Of a DNA stretch of 64,000 nucleotides, positions 1 to 10,835 are shown one piece after another. Position 1 is the stretch's first letter; each line of letters begins with the position of its first letter. The notes beneath the pieces are model-generated. The model saw nothing but the letters and a program-made list of their open reading frames with translations. It did not search any database and was not told the DNA's origin. Source of the stretch: Lepas anatifera. Taxonomy: Eukaryota; Arthropoda; Thecostraca; Lepadidae. The DNA lies in NCBI GenBank assembly GCA_034440635.1, contig JAOTON010001911.1:170001-234000 (forward strand), read 5' to 3'. The translations under genes were made by a program, and so were the position numbers.

Positions 1-437
1 GAAATGTGAATATATATGTCAAGACGAGAGAAAAATATAGGAATCCAGGTAACTCGGCTGCGAACATGCAAATTAAACAGACAAGACGAACGGTAAGAAC
101 CTACAAACACACACCATCTTCCGGGAAAACAAGACATATTTACAAACCGAAAAAAATATAACGAATGAAAGCCATGCATTCTAAGGGTACTATCTTAAAG
201 AAGTGGTTGGCGCATCCTTGGGGAATATGGTACCTTTACATATTCCCTTTTCCTGGGTGTAGATGTTTAAGGGGAAATATGTATTGAAAATAATTTATAT
301 GACCTTGTTTCGGCTGAACGATGGCAAATAAGCCTAATAATTAGTCTGGTTTCATTTACCTGTATTAGAGAGCTTCCAAATCGCGTGACGCCAAATCGGT
401 ATGGGGTCTAGAAATGTTTATTGCCAGACTGAACCTA

Positions 438-1253
438 CAGGGTGTTTCAGAAAGAATGATATTTTTCAAATGTTCAGTAAAGTACCAAAAATCCTTCAAA
501 TCTGTTCCCAAAACGTTCATTTTAATGGTAAATTGTAGGACATTTTTCAATAAACATGTTTCATTTGCATCAAATATTTTCCCCGTCTTAAAAATAATTG
601 GAAAATGATGCAGAAACATATATATCCCCGCTTATGCTTGAGAAAACGGAACTGGCAACACTAAAAAGCTTTAGCACACAGAAATGGCACGTGAGCATGC
701 ACATCAAGGTACAGTTTAGTAACATTACAGTTTAGTGACATTACAAGTTTAAAACTTTTGGTTCAAAGCTCCATATGGCTCATTGGCTCACCTTCCATAT
801 GAATGACTGGATGCGGCAGAGACAGCGCAAAAGACCTCACTGTTCACCGCACACCAAGGGACGTGGACCAATTGGGGATTGCTTGCTTGGACGCGGGCTT
901 TCCTAAGCTTGAGAGGTCTTTTTTAGAATTAATTTCCAGAGGCAATGTGCGTGTGGACTGTGATGTACCGCAGGGGCGATGTAAGGTTTGCAGTGTCATT
1001 GGCGTGATACTTGTCACGTGATACGCGCGTGATTTCTACGTACATTTTCGAAGAAGGCAAAATATGCAGTGTTTTCAACTAATTTTTAAGACTATTTTTG
1101 AAGTAGAAAAAATATCAAAACAGCTATCAAAATAAGAATAATCGTAAATGTCCCAAAATTCACTTTCGATTGATATATAAATCATACCACAACAATCTAT
1201 TTACAACCGCATTACGATCAATTAAAAAATATCATTCTTTTTGAAACACCCTG
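438..1253. mobile_element. Tc1/mariner-like non-autonomous element
   Basis: The two ends are inverted copies of one another over about 29 bp. The left end begins CAGGGTGTTTCAGAAAG and the right end is its reverse complement with one visible difference. A TA dinucleotide lies directly outside each end (436-437 and 1254-1255), the target duplication expected of Tc1/mariner elements. The 816 bp interior has no transposase that I recognise, so this is a deletion derivative or MITE. The superfamily is inferred from the TA duplication and terminal sequence only. Confidence 0.75.
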
Positions 1254-1468
1254 TATATGATCTGTGTCACAGATAAATATGAAAACAAATGGAGGCTCTT
1301 TGGGTAGAAGAGGCTATTATTAGGAACCCAAGAAGCACGTATCAATTTTGGAAATCGTTCTTCCTCTATTAAAACATATATCACGTTACAAACTAGACAT
1401 CGAAGAAGACTAGACGCATTTGTATTCGCCAGTACTGAGGACAGGTTTAGCACGCAGATTTTAAATAC

Positions 1469-1830
1469 GCCCAAGCAGTGGCGGCGGAACGTTTTTGTTC
1501 CAGAGGGGACACCCACAATTGGGTCCCTCTCAACGGGGGGAAAATGTGCTTGTGTCGTCTAAGCGTAAATCTATCCAAATCACATTACTGCAGCGCGCGA
1601 TCGTAAACACGAACATTTTCGAAAATCACCTCGTTTGACTTTGATACATTTGCAGAATGCAGATTTTGCATATTTTGAATTCCCTTGTTTTGAATAATCG
1701 TGGGACAAAATGCACTTCGTGTGCGAACGGAATTTTCATTTAGTATGCATGTCCACATAAAAGAGCAAAAGACCTCGGGGGAAAATTTCGAGTCGGCGAA
1801 TAAAGAGCAGCTAAAATTCATTTATCTCTG
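1469..1830 (+). mobile_element. hAT-like dispersed repeat X, uninterrupted copy
   Basis: Begins CAGTGGCGGCGGAACG, a hAT-style terminus. Blocks of the sequence recur at 5609-7260, where two TTAA elements split it. Comparing the copies gives an empty-site reference for those insertions. The right end is not sharply defined. Confidence 0.5.
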
Positions 1831-1918
1831 TATTTGTTAGCCACTGGAGTAAAAAGTAAACACTCATATCCGGAGGTGAACCGCATAACAATCAACGGCA
1901 TTGGTAAGATATCCACCA

Positions 1919-3003
1919 CCCCGGTAGCTCAGTTGGTAGAGCTTTGGGCTACGGCCCGCTGCTCAGAAATATGCAGTGGCAGTGCATGTCCAGGCTTGGG
2001 ATCGGTTTCCCTGAGACGCTCCGATGCTCAATAGTTTACCCGACGTAGGTCGGCTGGCAAGTGACTGGTGAGAGGGTGACCTGAGCGGGGCGGCCGTCCC
2101 AGTGCTGTGTGGGACGTTAAACTTTGGCTTCTTAATTAACCCCTCATTGTGGGAGCTGCTCGTTCGGGTGGTGGGGTCGGGGTCTCCGTGACAAGTTCCT
2201 TAACACGCGCATTGACGGGGGTCTGAGCCACCTTGCATTGACGGGGGTCCGCCCCTAAGATCTCGAGAACCACGGTAGGTGCGAAAAACGGTAAACGGCG
2301 TTGGGCTGCCCATCCACTTCTCCATCGAAAACATTTGTACCATTTTTTGTCAGGTCACACTTAAGGTCACGGAGGTCAAACATGCCCGTCATAGGGATAA
2401 CATGTAAATTCAGTTTTTCGGCCATTCATCTGAACAAGTAAGATAGAGCAAAACGACTTGAACTATATGAATCCTCTTAGCAAACCGAATCGAATGATAT
2501 ATAATTTGACCTTGCTAGGTCAAATCAGGTTTGACCTGACCTGGGTCAGGTCAGGGTCAATTATATAAATGCATATATTAGAACCGCAAGCCCAGGCGAG
2601 TCTAATGCAGCTAAAATAAATTCTCTATCACCATTCGTTACTGAGTTATTCCGTAAAACCATTTTTCCATGCATTTCCAATGGGAGGTCATGCCTGTCCT
2701 GACCTTAGGTCATCGATATCAAAATACCAGAACATATGTTAGAGAACTCGGTGGGTCCATTATGTGTTATGAGTTTCAATCGGATAAGTTCCCTGCTCCG
2801 ACTTATGCTATCTTAAACTTTTTGAGGTCGGGTCCTTGACCTGTACTGGTGACCTGACCTGGTGACCTAACCTTAAATTTTACGAAGTTGTAAAATGATG
2901 AGGAAAAGGTCCGTCGGCCGCGCTACGGCGTTTTACTATCTCCGAAAACCCGGGGGGGGGTCCCGTAATGCGCTGTTAATGACTTGAGCGAGACTCCAAC
3001 AGC
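1919..3003 (+). mobile_element. SINE-B copy (tRNA-headed), interrupted by TTAA-1
   Basis: Starts with a tRNA-like head carrying the A-box stretch GGTAGCTCAGTTGGTAGAGC. The body matches copies at 43106-43420 and 56049-56175. The SINE runs to about 2199, is interrupted by the TTAA-1 element at 2200-2979, then resumes as a short tail with GAGACTCC. The head does not fold as a complete tRNA, so it is a retroposon rather than a tRNA gene. Confidence 0.7.
2200..2979 (+). mobile_element. TTAA-1 element, eroded copy
   Basis: Starts with TTAACACGCGCATTGACGG and ends with a decayed inverted version finishing in TTAA. The interior is rich in AGGTCA and TGACCT hexamers. It is inserted inside a SINE-B copy. 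Many one- to ten-base gaps relative to the 837 bp and longer copies make it shorter. Confidence 0.8.
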
Positions 3004-4606
3004 CGTACTGGGAGCAACTTGGACAAAATTTATTTAAAAAATATGTTGGAAACCTCATAATTACGCACTAAACCAAAAACTTCCCCGAAACATTTGTTTT
3101 TGCCTCTCTTTACCCGCGGCTCTACCTATAGCCAAGACATACTATAGCCAAGACCTTAGGTCATTTTAATGATTTATTTTACAAGACGCCTCATTTGTAC
3201 CAATTTTCATAAATATCAGAAGTGTTTCGGTCCCCAAGGTTAATGACCTCGCGTAAAAAGACTGAGACAGGGAGGTCACACAGCAGAGTCTAGCTGACGC
3301 GGAGTTCGAAAAGGGAAAATGACAGTGCATTCTCGACATTTTACCTATTTTATTTTCCTGCTTTTCAGAGGAGGGTTTATGATCAGGCTGTTGGCTATAT
3401 GCTTCTTCGGAGGCGTTTCATAGAAAAATGGAATAGAATCAAAGGGACTTCTTGGCTTTGTTTGCTTCAAACAAAACACTGATCACAAGGTAACCTTACA
3501 GAATTGTACAAAGCTTCCCGATGTGCCTTAAAAACATTAATAAATTGTGGGGATCACTCGTTGTAACTCCGTGCCGTTTGGTTTGGATGCTGCGTCTGGC
3601 CCCTCCATCGAACGCGGTGTTGCTGAAAGAGGGAACCCGTTGGGAGGAATCTAACCGTAACACGATGTCTCCCAATTCGAGAGGAAACTTCCCTGGCTAT
3701 TTTTTCAAATCCTTAGTACCGTGTCTGGGCGGGGACAGATCCAGGATTTCGCTAAGGAGGGGGGGCAAAGCCTCGAGGGGCAGCTAATCTACCATCTGAG
3801 GAGGCGGTCCTTTGTATTCTAAAGGGCGCTTTTATGACACTAATTCTACATGTTGTCCATGCCGTGTTAAACAGCACTGAGTTAAAAAAAACAATCACCA
3901 GGAAAGGACAGAATGTCTCAAAGCGTCTTTGTTCAAACAAATACCAATGAAACAGGGCGTCTCTCTGGAATACTTTTGGAATTCGAATTCGCGCACGAAG
4001 GGCCATTGCCGATTTTGAGGACCAGTTTCTGTCCCATTCCGCCTTATCTGTGCTGAGTGGAGACTGGTAAATCCATAATCATATACAAGAGGACGAATTT
4101 GTGGGGACTGCATGCCTTTTAGGCGAAACAAGCCCAATTCTGCGGGTGCTTCCCACCGAGCTTTCAATATTTGACACACAGATGACGTGGGGAATTTTTC
4201 CTTTTAGTCTCGATGCGACTTTTACCTCGGGATAGAACCAGGGGTTTTGCAATATGCTCTACCTGACTAATAGCTCCGCTCAAATGCGATGAAGGTGTCA
4301 TATCCCCTTTAAAACCAAATAATTCAAGATGCATCCCAAGGGTCCTTGCATCATTGTCAAAACCGTCAGATATGACAATATGCACTTTTGTGCAGAAGCA
4401 ATTGATGTATGTAATAAATTGAATTACTATTATTAATAAATAGCGTGCAGTATCGACCAGTGCAGGGTAAAACTGAAAGCCAGTACAAATTTAGCCATTA
4501 GAGAACATTTTACTAATCGTCGCTGCCAATCTCCTCTTAATTTAACCAGAGACTGATTCTCATCGTATCGGCGTTTCAACTGCCAAATAGCAAACATCCG
4601 GCGTAC
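3004..4606. other. No supported gene
   Basis: I find no convincing exon on either strand. Near 3738 the motif GATCCAGGATTTCGC resembles a hAT-type terminus but no partner end is clear. On the minus strand this region would be downstream sequence of the CCCH zinc-finger gene, so further exons could be hidden here. Confidence 0.3.
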
Positions 4607-4678
4607 CTGTAAACGAGCGGCGAGTTGCACTATCACCCGCTCCTTATTAGGGTCCAGGCCGTGAGCACGACACACCTC
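4607..4678 (-). CDS. CCCH zinc-finger protein, PARP12/ZAP-like: exon after the fingers
   Basis: A 72 nt, 24-codon exon on the minus strand, with acceptor TCGTTCGCAG before it and donor CAG|GTACGC after it. It reads EVCRAHGLDPNKERVIVQLA and then four more residues. Joined in phase 0 to the exon at 5067-5327 it gives a stretch shaped GHSL-x-x-x-HN-x-(8)-GL-x-(n)-L. From memory of the family, PARP12/ZAP N-termini carry a similar segment just after a CCCH finger. The exon is short, so support rests on both splice sites, phase and that resemblance. Its acceptor is the edge of a 33 bp minisatellite. Confidence 0.6.
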
Positions 4679-4945
4679 CTGCGAACGAGACACGTGATCA
4701 CAACATGCAACCTGCGAGCGAGGCACGTGGTCACAACACGCAGCCTGCCAGCGAGGCACGTGATCACAACACGCAACCTGCCAGCGAGGCACGTAGTCAC
4801 AACACGCAGCCTGCCAGCGAGGCACGTGGTCACAACACGCAGCCTGCCAGCGAGGCACGTGGTCACAACATGCAGCCTGCCAGCGAGGCACGTGATCACA
4901 ACATGCAACCTGCCAGCGAGACACGTGGTCGCGACACGCAACCTG
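4679..4945 (-). repeat. 33 bp minisatellite of acceptor-like units
   Basis: About eight tandem units of 33 bp lie immediately upstream (minus strand) of the exon at 4607-4678. Each minus-strand unit contains CGCTGGCAG followed by sequence resembling the first 25 bases of that exon. Because 33 is a multiple of three, several frames stay open and give spurious proteins of up to 185 aa. I treat none of them as genes. Confidence 0.85.
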
Positions 4946-5066
4946 AGAACTAGTCGATAATGAAACACGACGTGCAAACTCGTGGTTCATGACACACGAC
5001 GTATGAACTAGTCGATCATGACAATTTTATGCTTTAATTCTACTCAGTCAATGTGCCCGTACTCAC

Positions 5067-5327
5067 CGCATTATGGGGCGTAATCAGACTGTGTCCCAGC
5101 CGGCAGCTAGCCCCAAAGTTGCAGATGCCCGCCAGAAACAGCTGGCAGATGTGCAGACGACGACAATCGACGCGCGTGCAACCAGTCTTGTGCGTGAAAC
5201 ACACATCCGGTAGCCGCAAGTCTCTCTCTCCCAGCAAGAACCTCCGGGGGCGAACTGCCGACGGCAAAAGTACAGTACGACGCATCCGCTTGTTCACACA
5301 ACTGATGTCGTTAAAATGGGTGGCCCT
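5067..5327 (-). CDS. CCCH zinc-finger protein, PARP12/ZAP-like: tandem finger exon
   Basis: A minus-strand exon of 261 nt (87 codons) ending at a strong donor, GCG|GTGAGT. The likely acceptor is CCCAACAG after a pyrimidine-rich tract. It encodes two adjacent CCCH fingers: C-x6-C-x4-C-x3-H, then after one residue C-x7-C-x5-C-x3-H, with the junction RRLHICQLFLAG. That back-to-back spacing is what I know from PARP12/ZC3HAV1-type proteins, which bind RNA through such fingers. The next exon, at 4607-4678, continues in phase. Upstream and catalytic or WWE parts are not identified, so the gene is incomplete here. It could be another multi-finger CCCH protein. An alternative acceptor about 20 nt downstream would change the phase. 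Confidence 0.65.
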
Positions 5328-5506
5328 CTGTTGGGATGTCGAGAAGAAAGTCGAAAAGAAGAAACTCTTTCATTGATTTTGGTTGTTCCAAGTTCAGCTT
5401 CAGGGACCTACTGTTGCTGTTTTTAGGGGTTTTCGGGCGCTTCGACTGCTTGATTATTTTGCGCCCACAGCCTCAGGGATTGAAGCCTGACTAAATTCCA
5501 TAAGGG

Positions 5507-5612
5507 ACTCGTCACAGAAAATTCGACCCCACCATCGAAACAAACGAGGAGTTCCCACAATGACCAGTCAACCTACGTCGGATAAATATTCAGCGACGGA
5601 GCGTCTCAGGCA
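5507..5612 (-). mobile_element. SINE-B fragment
   Basis: Resembles the tail half of SINE-B at 43106-43420 (CTCGTCACAG, then CCCACAATGA), with many differences. The tRNA-like head is missing. It abuts repeat X. Confidence 0.5.
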
Positions 5613-5808
5613 GTGGAGCGGAACGTTTTCGTCCAAAGGGACTTAAGTGGAGTCCATCTCACCAGCGGGAAATGTCCTAGAGAATAGTTTAACGGTAAAT
5701 TTCACAGAAATCATCACCTCTTTATCGTGCGGTCGAAGAAACGAAATTTCCTAAGCTCAACTAATTTTGCTTTGAAAAAGAAAATGGGCACATGTTAACT
5801 ATCCAGAG

Positions 5809-6604
5809 TTAACACGCGCATTGACGGGGTCTGAGCCACCTTCGCGTTGACGGGGGGCGGGTACCGCCCCTAAGATCTCGAGAACCACGGTAGGTAGCGA
5901 AAACGGTAACGGCGTTGGGCTGCCCATCCCTTCTCCATCGAAAATTTGAACCATTTTTTGTCAGGTCACATTTAAGGTCACGAGAGGTCAAAACATGCCC
6001 GTCATAGGGATAACATGTAAATTCAGTTTTTCGGGCATTTCATCTGAACAAGTAAAGATAGAGCAAAACGACTTGAACTGTATGAATCCTCTTAGCAAGC
6101 CGAATCGAATGATATATAATTTGACCTTGCTAGGTCAAATCAAGGATTTGACCTGACCTGAGGTCAGGTCAGGGTCAAATTATATAAAATGCATATCATT
6201 AGAACTGCAAAGCCCAGACGAATCTAATGCAGCTAAAATAAATGCTCTATCACCATCCGTTACTGAGTTATTCCGTAAAAACCATTTTTCCATGTATTTC
6301 CAATGGAGAGGTCATGCGTCGTACCTGACCTTAGGTCATCGATATCAAAAATACCGGAACATGTTTTGAGAACTCGGTGGGGCCATTATGTGATATGAGT
6401 TTCAATCGGATAAGTTCACCCTGCTCCGACTTATGCTATCTTAAACTTTTTTGAGGTCGGGTCACTTGCCTGTACTGGTGACCTGACCTGGATGACCTAA
6501 CCTTAAAATTTTTCGAGTTGTAAAATGATGGGAAAAGGTATCCAGTACGGCGGCGCTACGCGTTTTTGTATCTCCGAAAACCCGGGGGGGGTCGTAGGTG
6601 TTAA
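5809..6604 (+). mobile_element. TTAA-1 element
   Basis: Bounded by TTAA at 5809-5812 and 6601-6604. The left terminus is TTAACACGCGCATTGACGG; the right terminus is partly decayed. By eye I count about fifteen AGGTCA/TGACCT hexamers in 796 bp, against well under one expected by chance. A 23 bp inverted repeat of four half-sites lies at 6149-6171. Confidence 0.85.
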
Positions 6605-6749
6605 GTGCTTACTCACCTATTCATAGTGACAGGTAGTGCCTAATACAAGGTGTTGAACAGAATGCAGATTCCCTAACTTTTTGGCTTCCTTCCTTTTAAG
6701 TCATTTTGGAGGGGCAAAATGACGCCCGTGCGAGCCTGGAATTTTCTTT

Positions 6750-7203
6750 TTAAGGGAATGTGGCACCTTTATAACGTGATTTTAACTGAGATAGCCAAGT
6801 TGCAAAACATGCCGGAAAACCCAGTACCCTATATATCATGTCTTGAAACTAAAAATTTGCATCGAGAAAAGCTAAAAACTACTTGAAATGTACCCCTCAT
6901 GTACCCTTAGCAGCAGGGCACAGAATATCAATTGTTGGTGTGACGAAATATGCTGACGTCACGATGAGTATCAGCCAATCGATGCCTTTGAAGCCTGTTG
7001 AATATGGTTGTGGTTGCCAGATCATGACATCATTCACAGGCAGGTATTTATTTCTTTCCCTAGAGGAACACTTTAAAAATCAAAACATTGAGCTTATTAT
7101 ACATTTTTCAGAGAAATCATGGATGTTTCCATGATTTTCAGCTAGAAGTTCCCATAATTACACTAAATTCCAGGATTCGACCAACGTGCCACATTCCCTT
7201 TAA
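6750..7203 (+). mobile_element. TTAA-4 MITE
   Basis: Inverted ends AAGGGAATGTGGCACC and GTGCCACATTCCCTT are flanked by TTAA at both sides. It carries TGACGTCA at 6954-6961 and CCAAT at 6975-6979. There is no coding capacity. Confidence 0.85.
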
Positions 7204-7260
7204 TATGCAGGTCAACAGAAAAAAATAACTCGGAGACAAATTTCGCTTCAACGAATAAGG

Positions 7261-8255
7261 GAAGTCCAAAATCGCGTCCCGGTCCAGCTTAGGTCATGGA
7301 GAGAGGTGACACAATGAGATTGAGGACTCTGTGTGCAAGCCATATTATATCTGAGGAAAACCAAGGGAGTGGATTTTCTGTCAGGCTCTGGTCTGTGAAA
7401 AAAGCTTGCCAACTGAAAGTTTCTTTCCGCACGCCTGGGCCGAGTGCCGCGTCGTTGCTATCTTCGTTGATTTAAGGGGGCACCTCAATGGTGGTGTCTC
7501 CCTCCCCCGTTCCGTCGCCTATGGTACCAGGGGGGTCATGGGACTCACGGTCTCTCACCATCTTTCGCCGATACACTGCCACATACGCAGATCCATGGGA
7601 AAAGTGAGGACGATGCCCCTCCGTTCGACCCTAACTAGGCGCCCCTAAAGTGGTCACAGCGCCCCCCTGAAATGTTGCTTCCCACCATCCATTCCCTTCC
7701 CCAGGATGCGAGCATTGGCTCTCCCGCGATAGGATATGGCGCCCCCTGGTTGGCATGGTGCCCCAATCCCCGTTTTGTTTTTGCAATTTCCCTGACTACC
7801 TGCGTGGAATCGCGTTTGTATCGGTGAAGTGCATGGTCATTAGCATTTTCAGACAGCCCATATGCTCAGAATTCCCCTCTCGCATCCCCTCCCCTGCCGT
7901 CATCGTAAGTCCAGGGTCCGCCCCCTCCCATCTGTAAAAATTCAGTGACGACACTTCTGTGTGTGCTACACGCGTCGCAGAGCCAGAAAGGAGACCTCCA
8001 CAATGGCGCCGTCAACTTGTCCACTTTAGCCGTGTCAACTGGAGCCGTGTTAAACTTCAGTCGATATCTCGAGGATACAGCATCGGTATCAAAGCAGTAA
8101 TACGCGGTCGATCCTGCTGAATATTCAAGCCCAGAATACATATATGACACAAGAGTGATTTACTGTGCCAATTGAGCATGCAAGCCAACTAATCCATAGT
8201 GTGAATTTTTTCCGAAAAATAAGCAAAACATGTAAAATATAATGAAACATTTCGG
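7261..8255. other. No supported gene
   Basis: Mixed-composition sequence without a recognisable exon or repeat. A minus-strand open stretch at 7866-8150 has no motif I know, and its splice context is weak. Confidence 0.3.
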
Positions 8256-8425
8256 GGTTTATCGACGCACCAACAGCCAAGGTCATATACCATCGCCAAC
8301 GTTTTCCCTGTTGAAAGGGTTTCTGGGGAGCAAGATTGCTCCTTGCTCCGAGAATCCTCCGGGCCTTGAACCCGGGTCGCCCGTGTAGAACGCGAGTACG
8401 CTAAGCACTACACCACCACGCCCTG
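8256..8425 (-). mobile_element. SINE-A copy (tRNA-headed)
   Basis: On the minus strand a tRNA-like head with the B-box-like core CCCGGGTTCAAGGCCCGG is followed by a body ending in TTGGTGCGTCGATAAACC. The body is shared with copies at 30876, 54235, 63264 and a fragment at 22858. The head lacks a complete tRNA fold. Confidence 0.7.
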
Positions 8426-8928
8426 AAGGTTGTCAGATATTTTAATCCGTTGCGTTTAGTCCTTACTTCCCCTTCCCGCCACAGTATATAGACTTCCCGC
8501 TGAAGTGCAAAACTCCTCTAATCGAGGAAGAGCATAAAAATATAATCCAGGTTTGAAACGCTCATTCAAAAGCTGTTTTATGGAGAGCAAATGTCACAAA
8601 TCTACTAAGGGTCTTCCATTATAACATTGTTTTGTTAAGATGACCTTTTTACGAGTAAAATCTGCAAATAAAATACTTGTTCAAGAGAGCCCACAAAACC
8701 AAATTCAAGGCTGAGCGGCTTTGTGCGATTATGAAATTTGGACTAATCGAAAAGGGGGTCTATTCGAACTTAGCAGCGATTGTCCAAGAAGTCACTACGA
8801 TTATTTTGCCTTTCTACCTCATTTTGAATTAGTGTGACTTGACCCATTTTCAATTTTTTCCTCGTTCACGGAATTTGTGTCCACCTTTTAGAGGGCCCAG
8901 ATGCACGCACAAGCAATGATAGGCTTAC

Positions 8929-9059
8929 CTGGAGGAGGCGGTGTGGGCGAGCGGGAAAGACGCATGTAGCCTTCCTCGAAGGCTCCATAGTCATCGTCAC
9001 TGTCGCTGTACATGCTGGCGTTCCGGGTCGACGCTGGAAGATTCTCGTGCTGTTGCGGG
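8929..9059 (-). CDS. Putative internal exon of an unidentified protein (acidic, Ser/Pro-rich)
   Basis: A minus-strand open stretch bounded by a good acceptor (TTTTTCCACAG) and a good donor (CTCCAG|GTAAGC). It is 131 nt, entering with one base to finish a codon and leaving one base over. The product includes MYSDSDDDYGAFEEGYMRLS followed by a proline-rich tail, which is protein-like and probably disordered. I do not recognise the family. It lies 3.6 kb upstream of the CCCH exons on the same strand and could belong to that gene, but its phase does not join directly to the exon at 5327, so at least one exon would lie between. Confidence 0.45.
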
Positions 9060-9611
9060 CTGTGGAAAAACAATTTCGGCTAGCCGCTTCTGAGTAATGC
9101 TTACGACGCAGGGAGACGGTGATCAGACGAAATCAGCGTTTGTAAGGTGGTTCAAATGTCGATTAGAAGAAAGCGGAAAAGACAGTTTGGCACTTTACAA
9201 CACCGGTTTCGAGATATTCTTATATGCTCATGTTATATAATTATATCATTTTATATTATTATATTTAACCAAGAGAGAACGTTCCCGAGACGATCTGGAT
9301 GCCAGCCGTGGAACCAGCTTGTGCATACCCAGCACAAATAGAAATTGGTAAAATAATCAACTTGGTGGCCTCTGTTGGCAATCACAGTTAATATTATTCT
9401 TCTTCAGCGAGACATGTAGGGGGTTTCCTTGCCAGGGTAGAACGGTAAATCAGATGAGCATGGAATGCATCCAGTACTAGTTCCCGGTAGATCTGTGATT
9501 AATCTACGGTTCGGTGATGACACGAAACTGATAGTACCGCAGTGTGCAGCTAGTAAGCCGAGGGGCTTTACGACCTAGCTACTGATGATGGCGTCGAAAA
9601 TTCTTATCCTG
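9060..9611. other. No feature seen
   Basis: AT-rich sequence with no recognisable exon, repeat or RNA. Confidence 0.3.
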
Positions 9612-10258
9612 TTAACCCGGTAGCGGGTACGAGTCACCTTCGCCCTGGTGGGGGTCAAAAAGACCCCCGCTATCTTAAAAACAAGGAAAGCTAAAAAAAG
9701 CGAAAAAGCAATAGAAAGGTCTTCAAAAATGATATCGAAAATAATTCAGTCATTTGTCCCGTCAGGTCAATATCAACGTCACCAGAGGTCAAAATAGGTC
9801 ACAAATTGATAATATGGGGTGTACTAAGAGAGCTCATTTATCTTAGAAACTAATATAGATTAAAACATTTTTCGTACATGCATCGAAAGCTCTTGAGTTG
9901 CTCTTTCATTACAGTGGCATTCATTTTCGGGTCAGGTCAAAGCCTAGGGAGCTGCAGGTCACTGAACATTGGGAATGTACTTGGGATATCCATAGCTGCC
10001 CATGCATAAGGGCGTCTCTTTTTTCGCTAATAACTTCCAAACCAAACACGACACAGCCTTAGTTCATGCACCATCGCAATTCTCTCGTCAATACAAACCG
10101 AATGAAATATGATATTGCTATGCCAGATCCAATTCAAAATTTGACCCGATCCAAGCCAACGGAACAGCTCGACTAAGTTTGCCGGCGCTGCGTTTTCCGG
10201 CCACTTTGGAAAAACCCGGGTGGGGGCCTAAAAAGACCCCCACCCGGGCGACGGTTAA
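9612..10258 (+). mobile_element. TTAA-3 element
   Basis: TTAA at both ends (9612-9615, 10255-10258). The left end reads TTAACCCGGTAGCGGGTACG and is followed by CACCTTCGCCCTGGTGGGGG. The right end is a C/G-rich hairpin, CCCCCACCCGGGCGACGG then TTAA. The interior has AGGTCA hexamers and matches copies at 24817 and 41478. Confidence 0.8.
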
Positions 10259-10835
10259 AAGGGTCCCATTCGTTCCGTTTTCGACACCGAAAATTCTAAT
10301 AGAGGGTTTACGATCGGGTGCAGAGTTCGTCTCCCCCATTATATAAGGTTATTCTTCTACTATGTGCGGGGGCAAACAACCGTTTGAAAAGTGGAGGACC
10401 AATCTTAGGGGCAGTGGGGGATATAAGGGTGGTTGGGGGGCTCGAGCACACCCGCCCCCCCATCCGAAATATCCGAGTGCTTTGTCCTCATCCAGGGGCT
10501 TGCAGAGGGCGTAGAACGGAACTGGAACTTTCTCAGACAAGCTATCGGGACCCATTTGGATTTATTGTTCCACCTATATCAAAGCGTAGTGGCGTAGTCA
10601 GGATTTCGCTTAGGCGGGGGTGAGACGCGAAACGGGCCCCTGCGTTAGCACGGAAAGCCCCCAAAATTTAGGCGGGCAAAGAACGTTCAGCGCGTTGAAG
10701 GTCACTGTCAAGATCAACCTAGTTCAGTAAAAAAAATTCACATAAACTTATCTTAAAAAGTCGCTTTAAAACAGAGCACCCCTGAAATATCTCAACAATG
10801 TCAGGAAAGGCCATTTGAGTGACTATCATATTGCT
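10259..10835. other. No gene; possible decayed transposon end
   Basis: Around 10588 GTGGCGTAGTCAGGATTTCG resembles hAT-type termini of the window but no matching right end or target duplication is evident. Confidence 0.3.

Larger units (their letters stand above)
5609..7260 (+). mobile_element. hAT-like repeat X, copy split by two TTAA elements
   Basis: Begins CAGTGGAGCGGAACG, matching the start of the copy at 1469. The remaining blocks (5609-5808, 6605-6749, 7204-7260) align in order with 1469-1830. The gaps are exactly the TTAA-1 copy at 5809-6604 and the TTAA-4 MITE at 6750-7203. Confidence 0.5.

Noticed and set aside
803..1021. 72-codon frame inside the mariner-like element as a transposase remnant
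   Set aside because: It shows none of the D,D-D/E or helix-turn-helix features of a transposase.
4433..4990. Reading frames of 82-185 codons on both strands with repeated CCDHVPRWQAA-type peptides
   Set aside because: They are translations of a 33 bp minisatellite; because the period is a multiple of three, several frames stay open. The minus-strand frame merges intron repeat with the real exon at 4607-4678.
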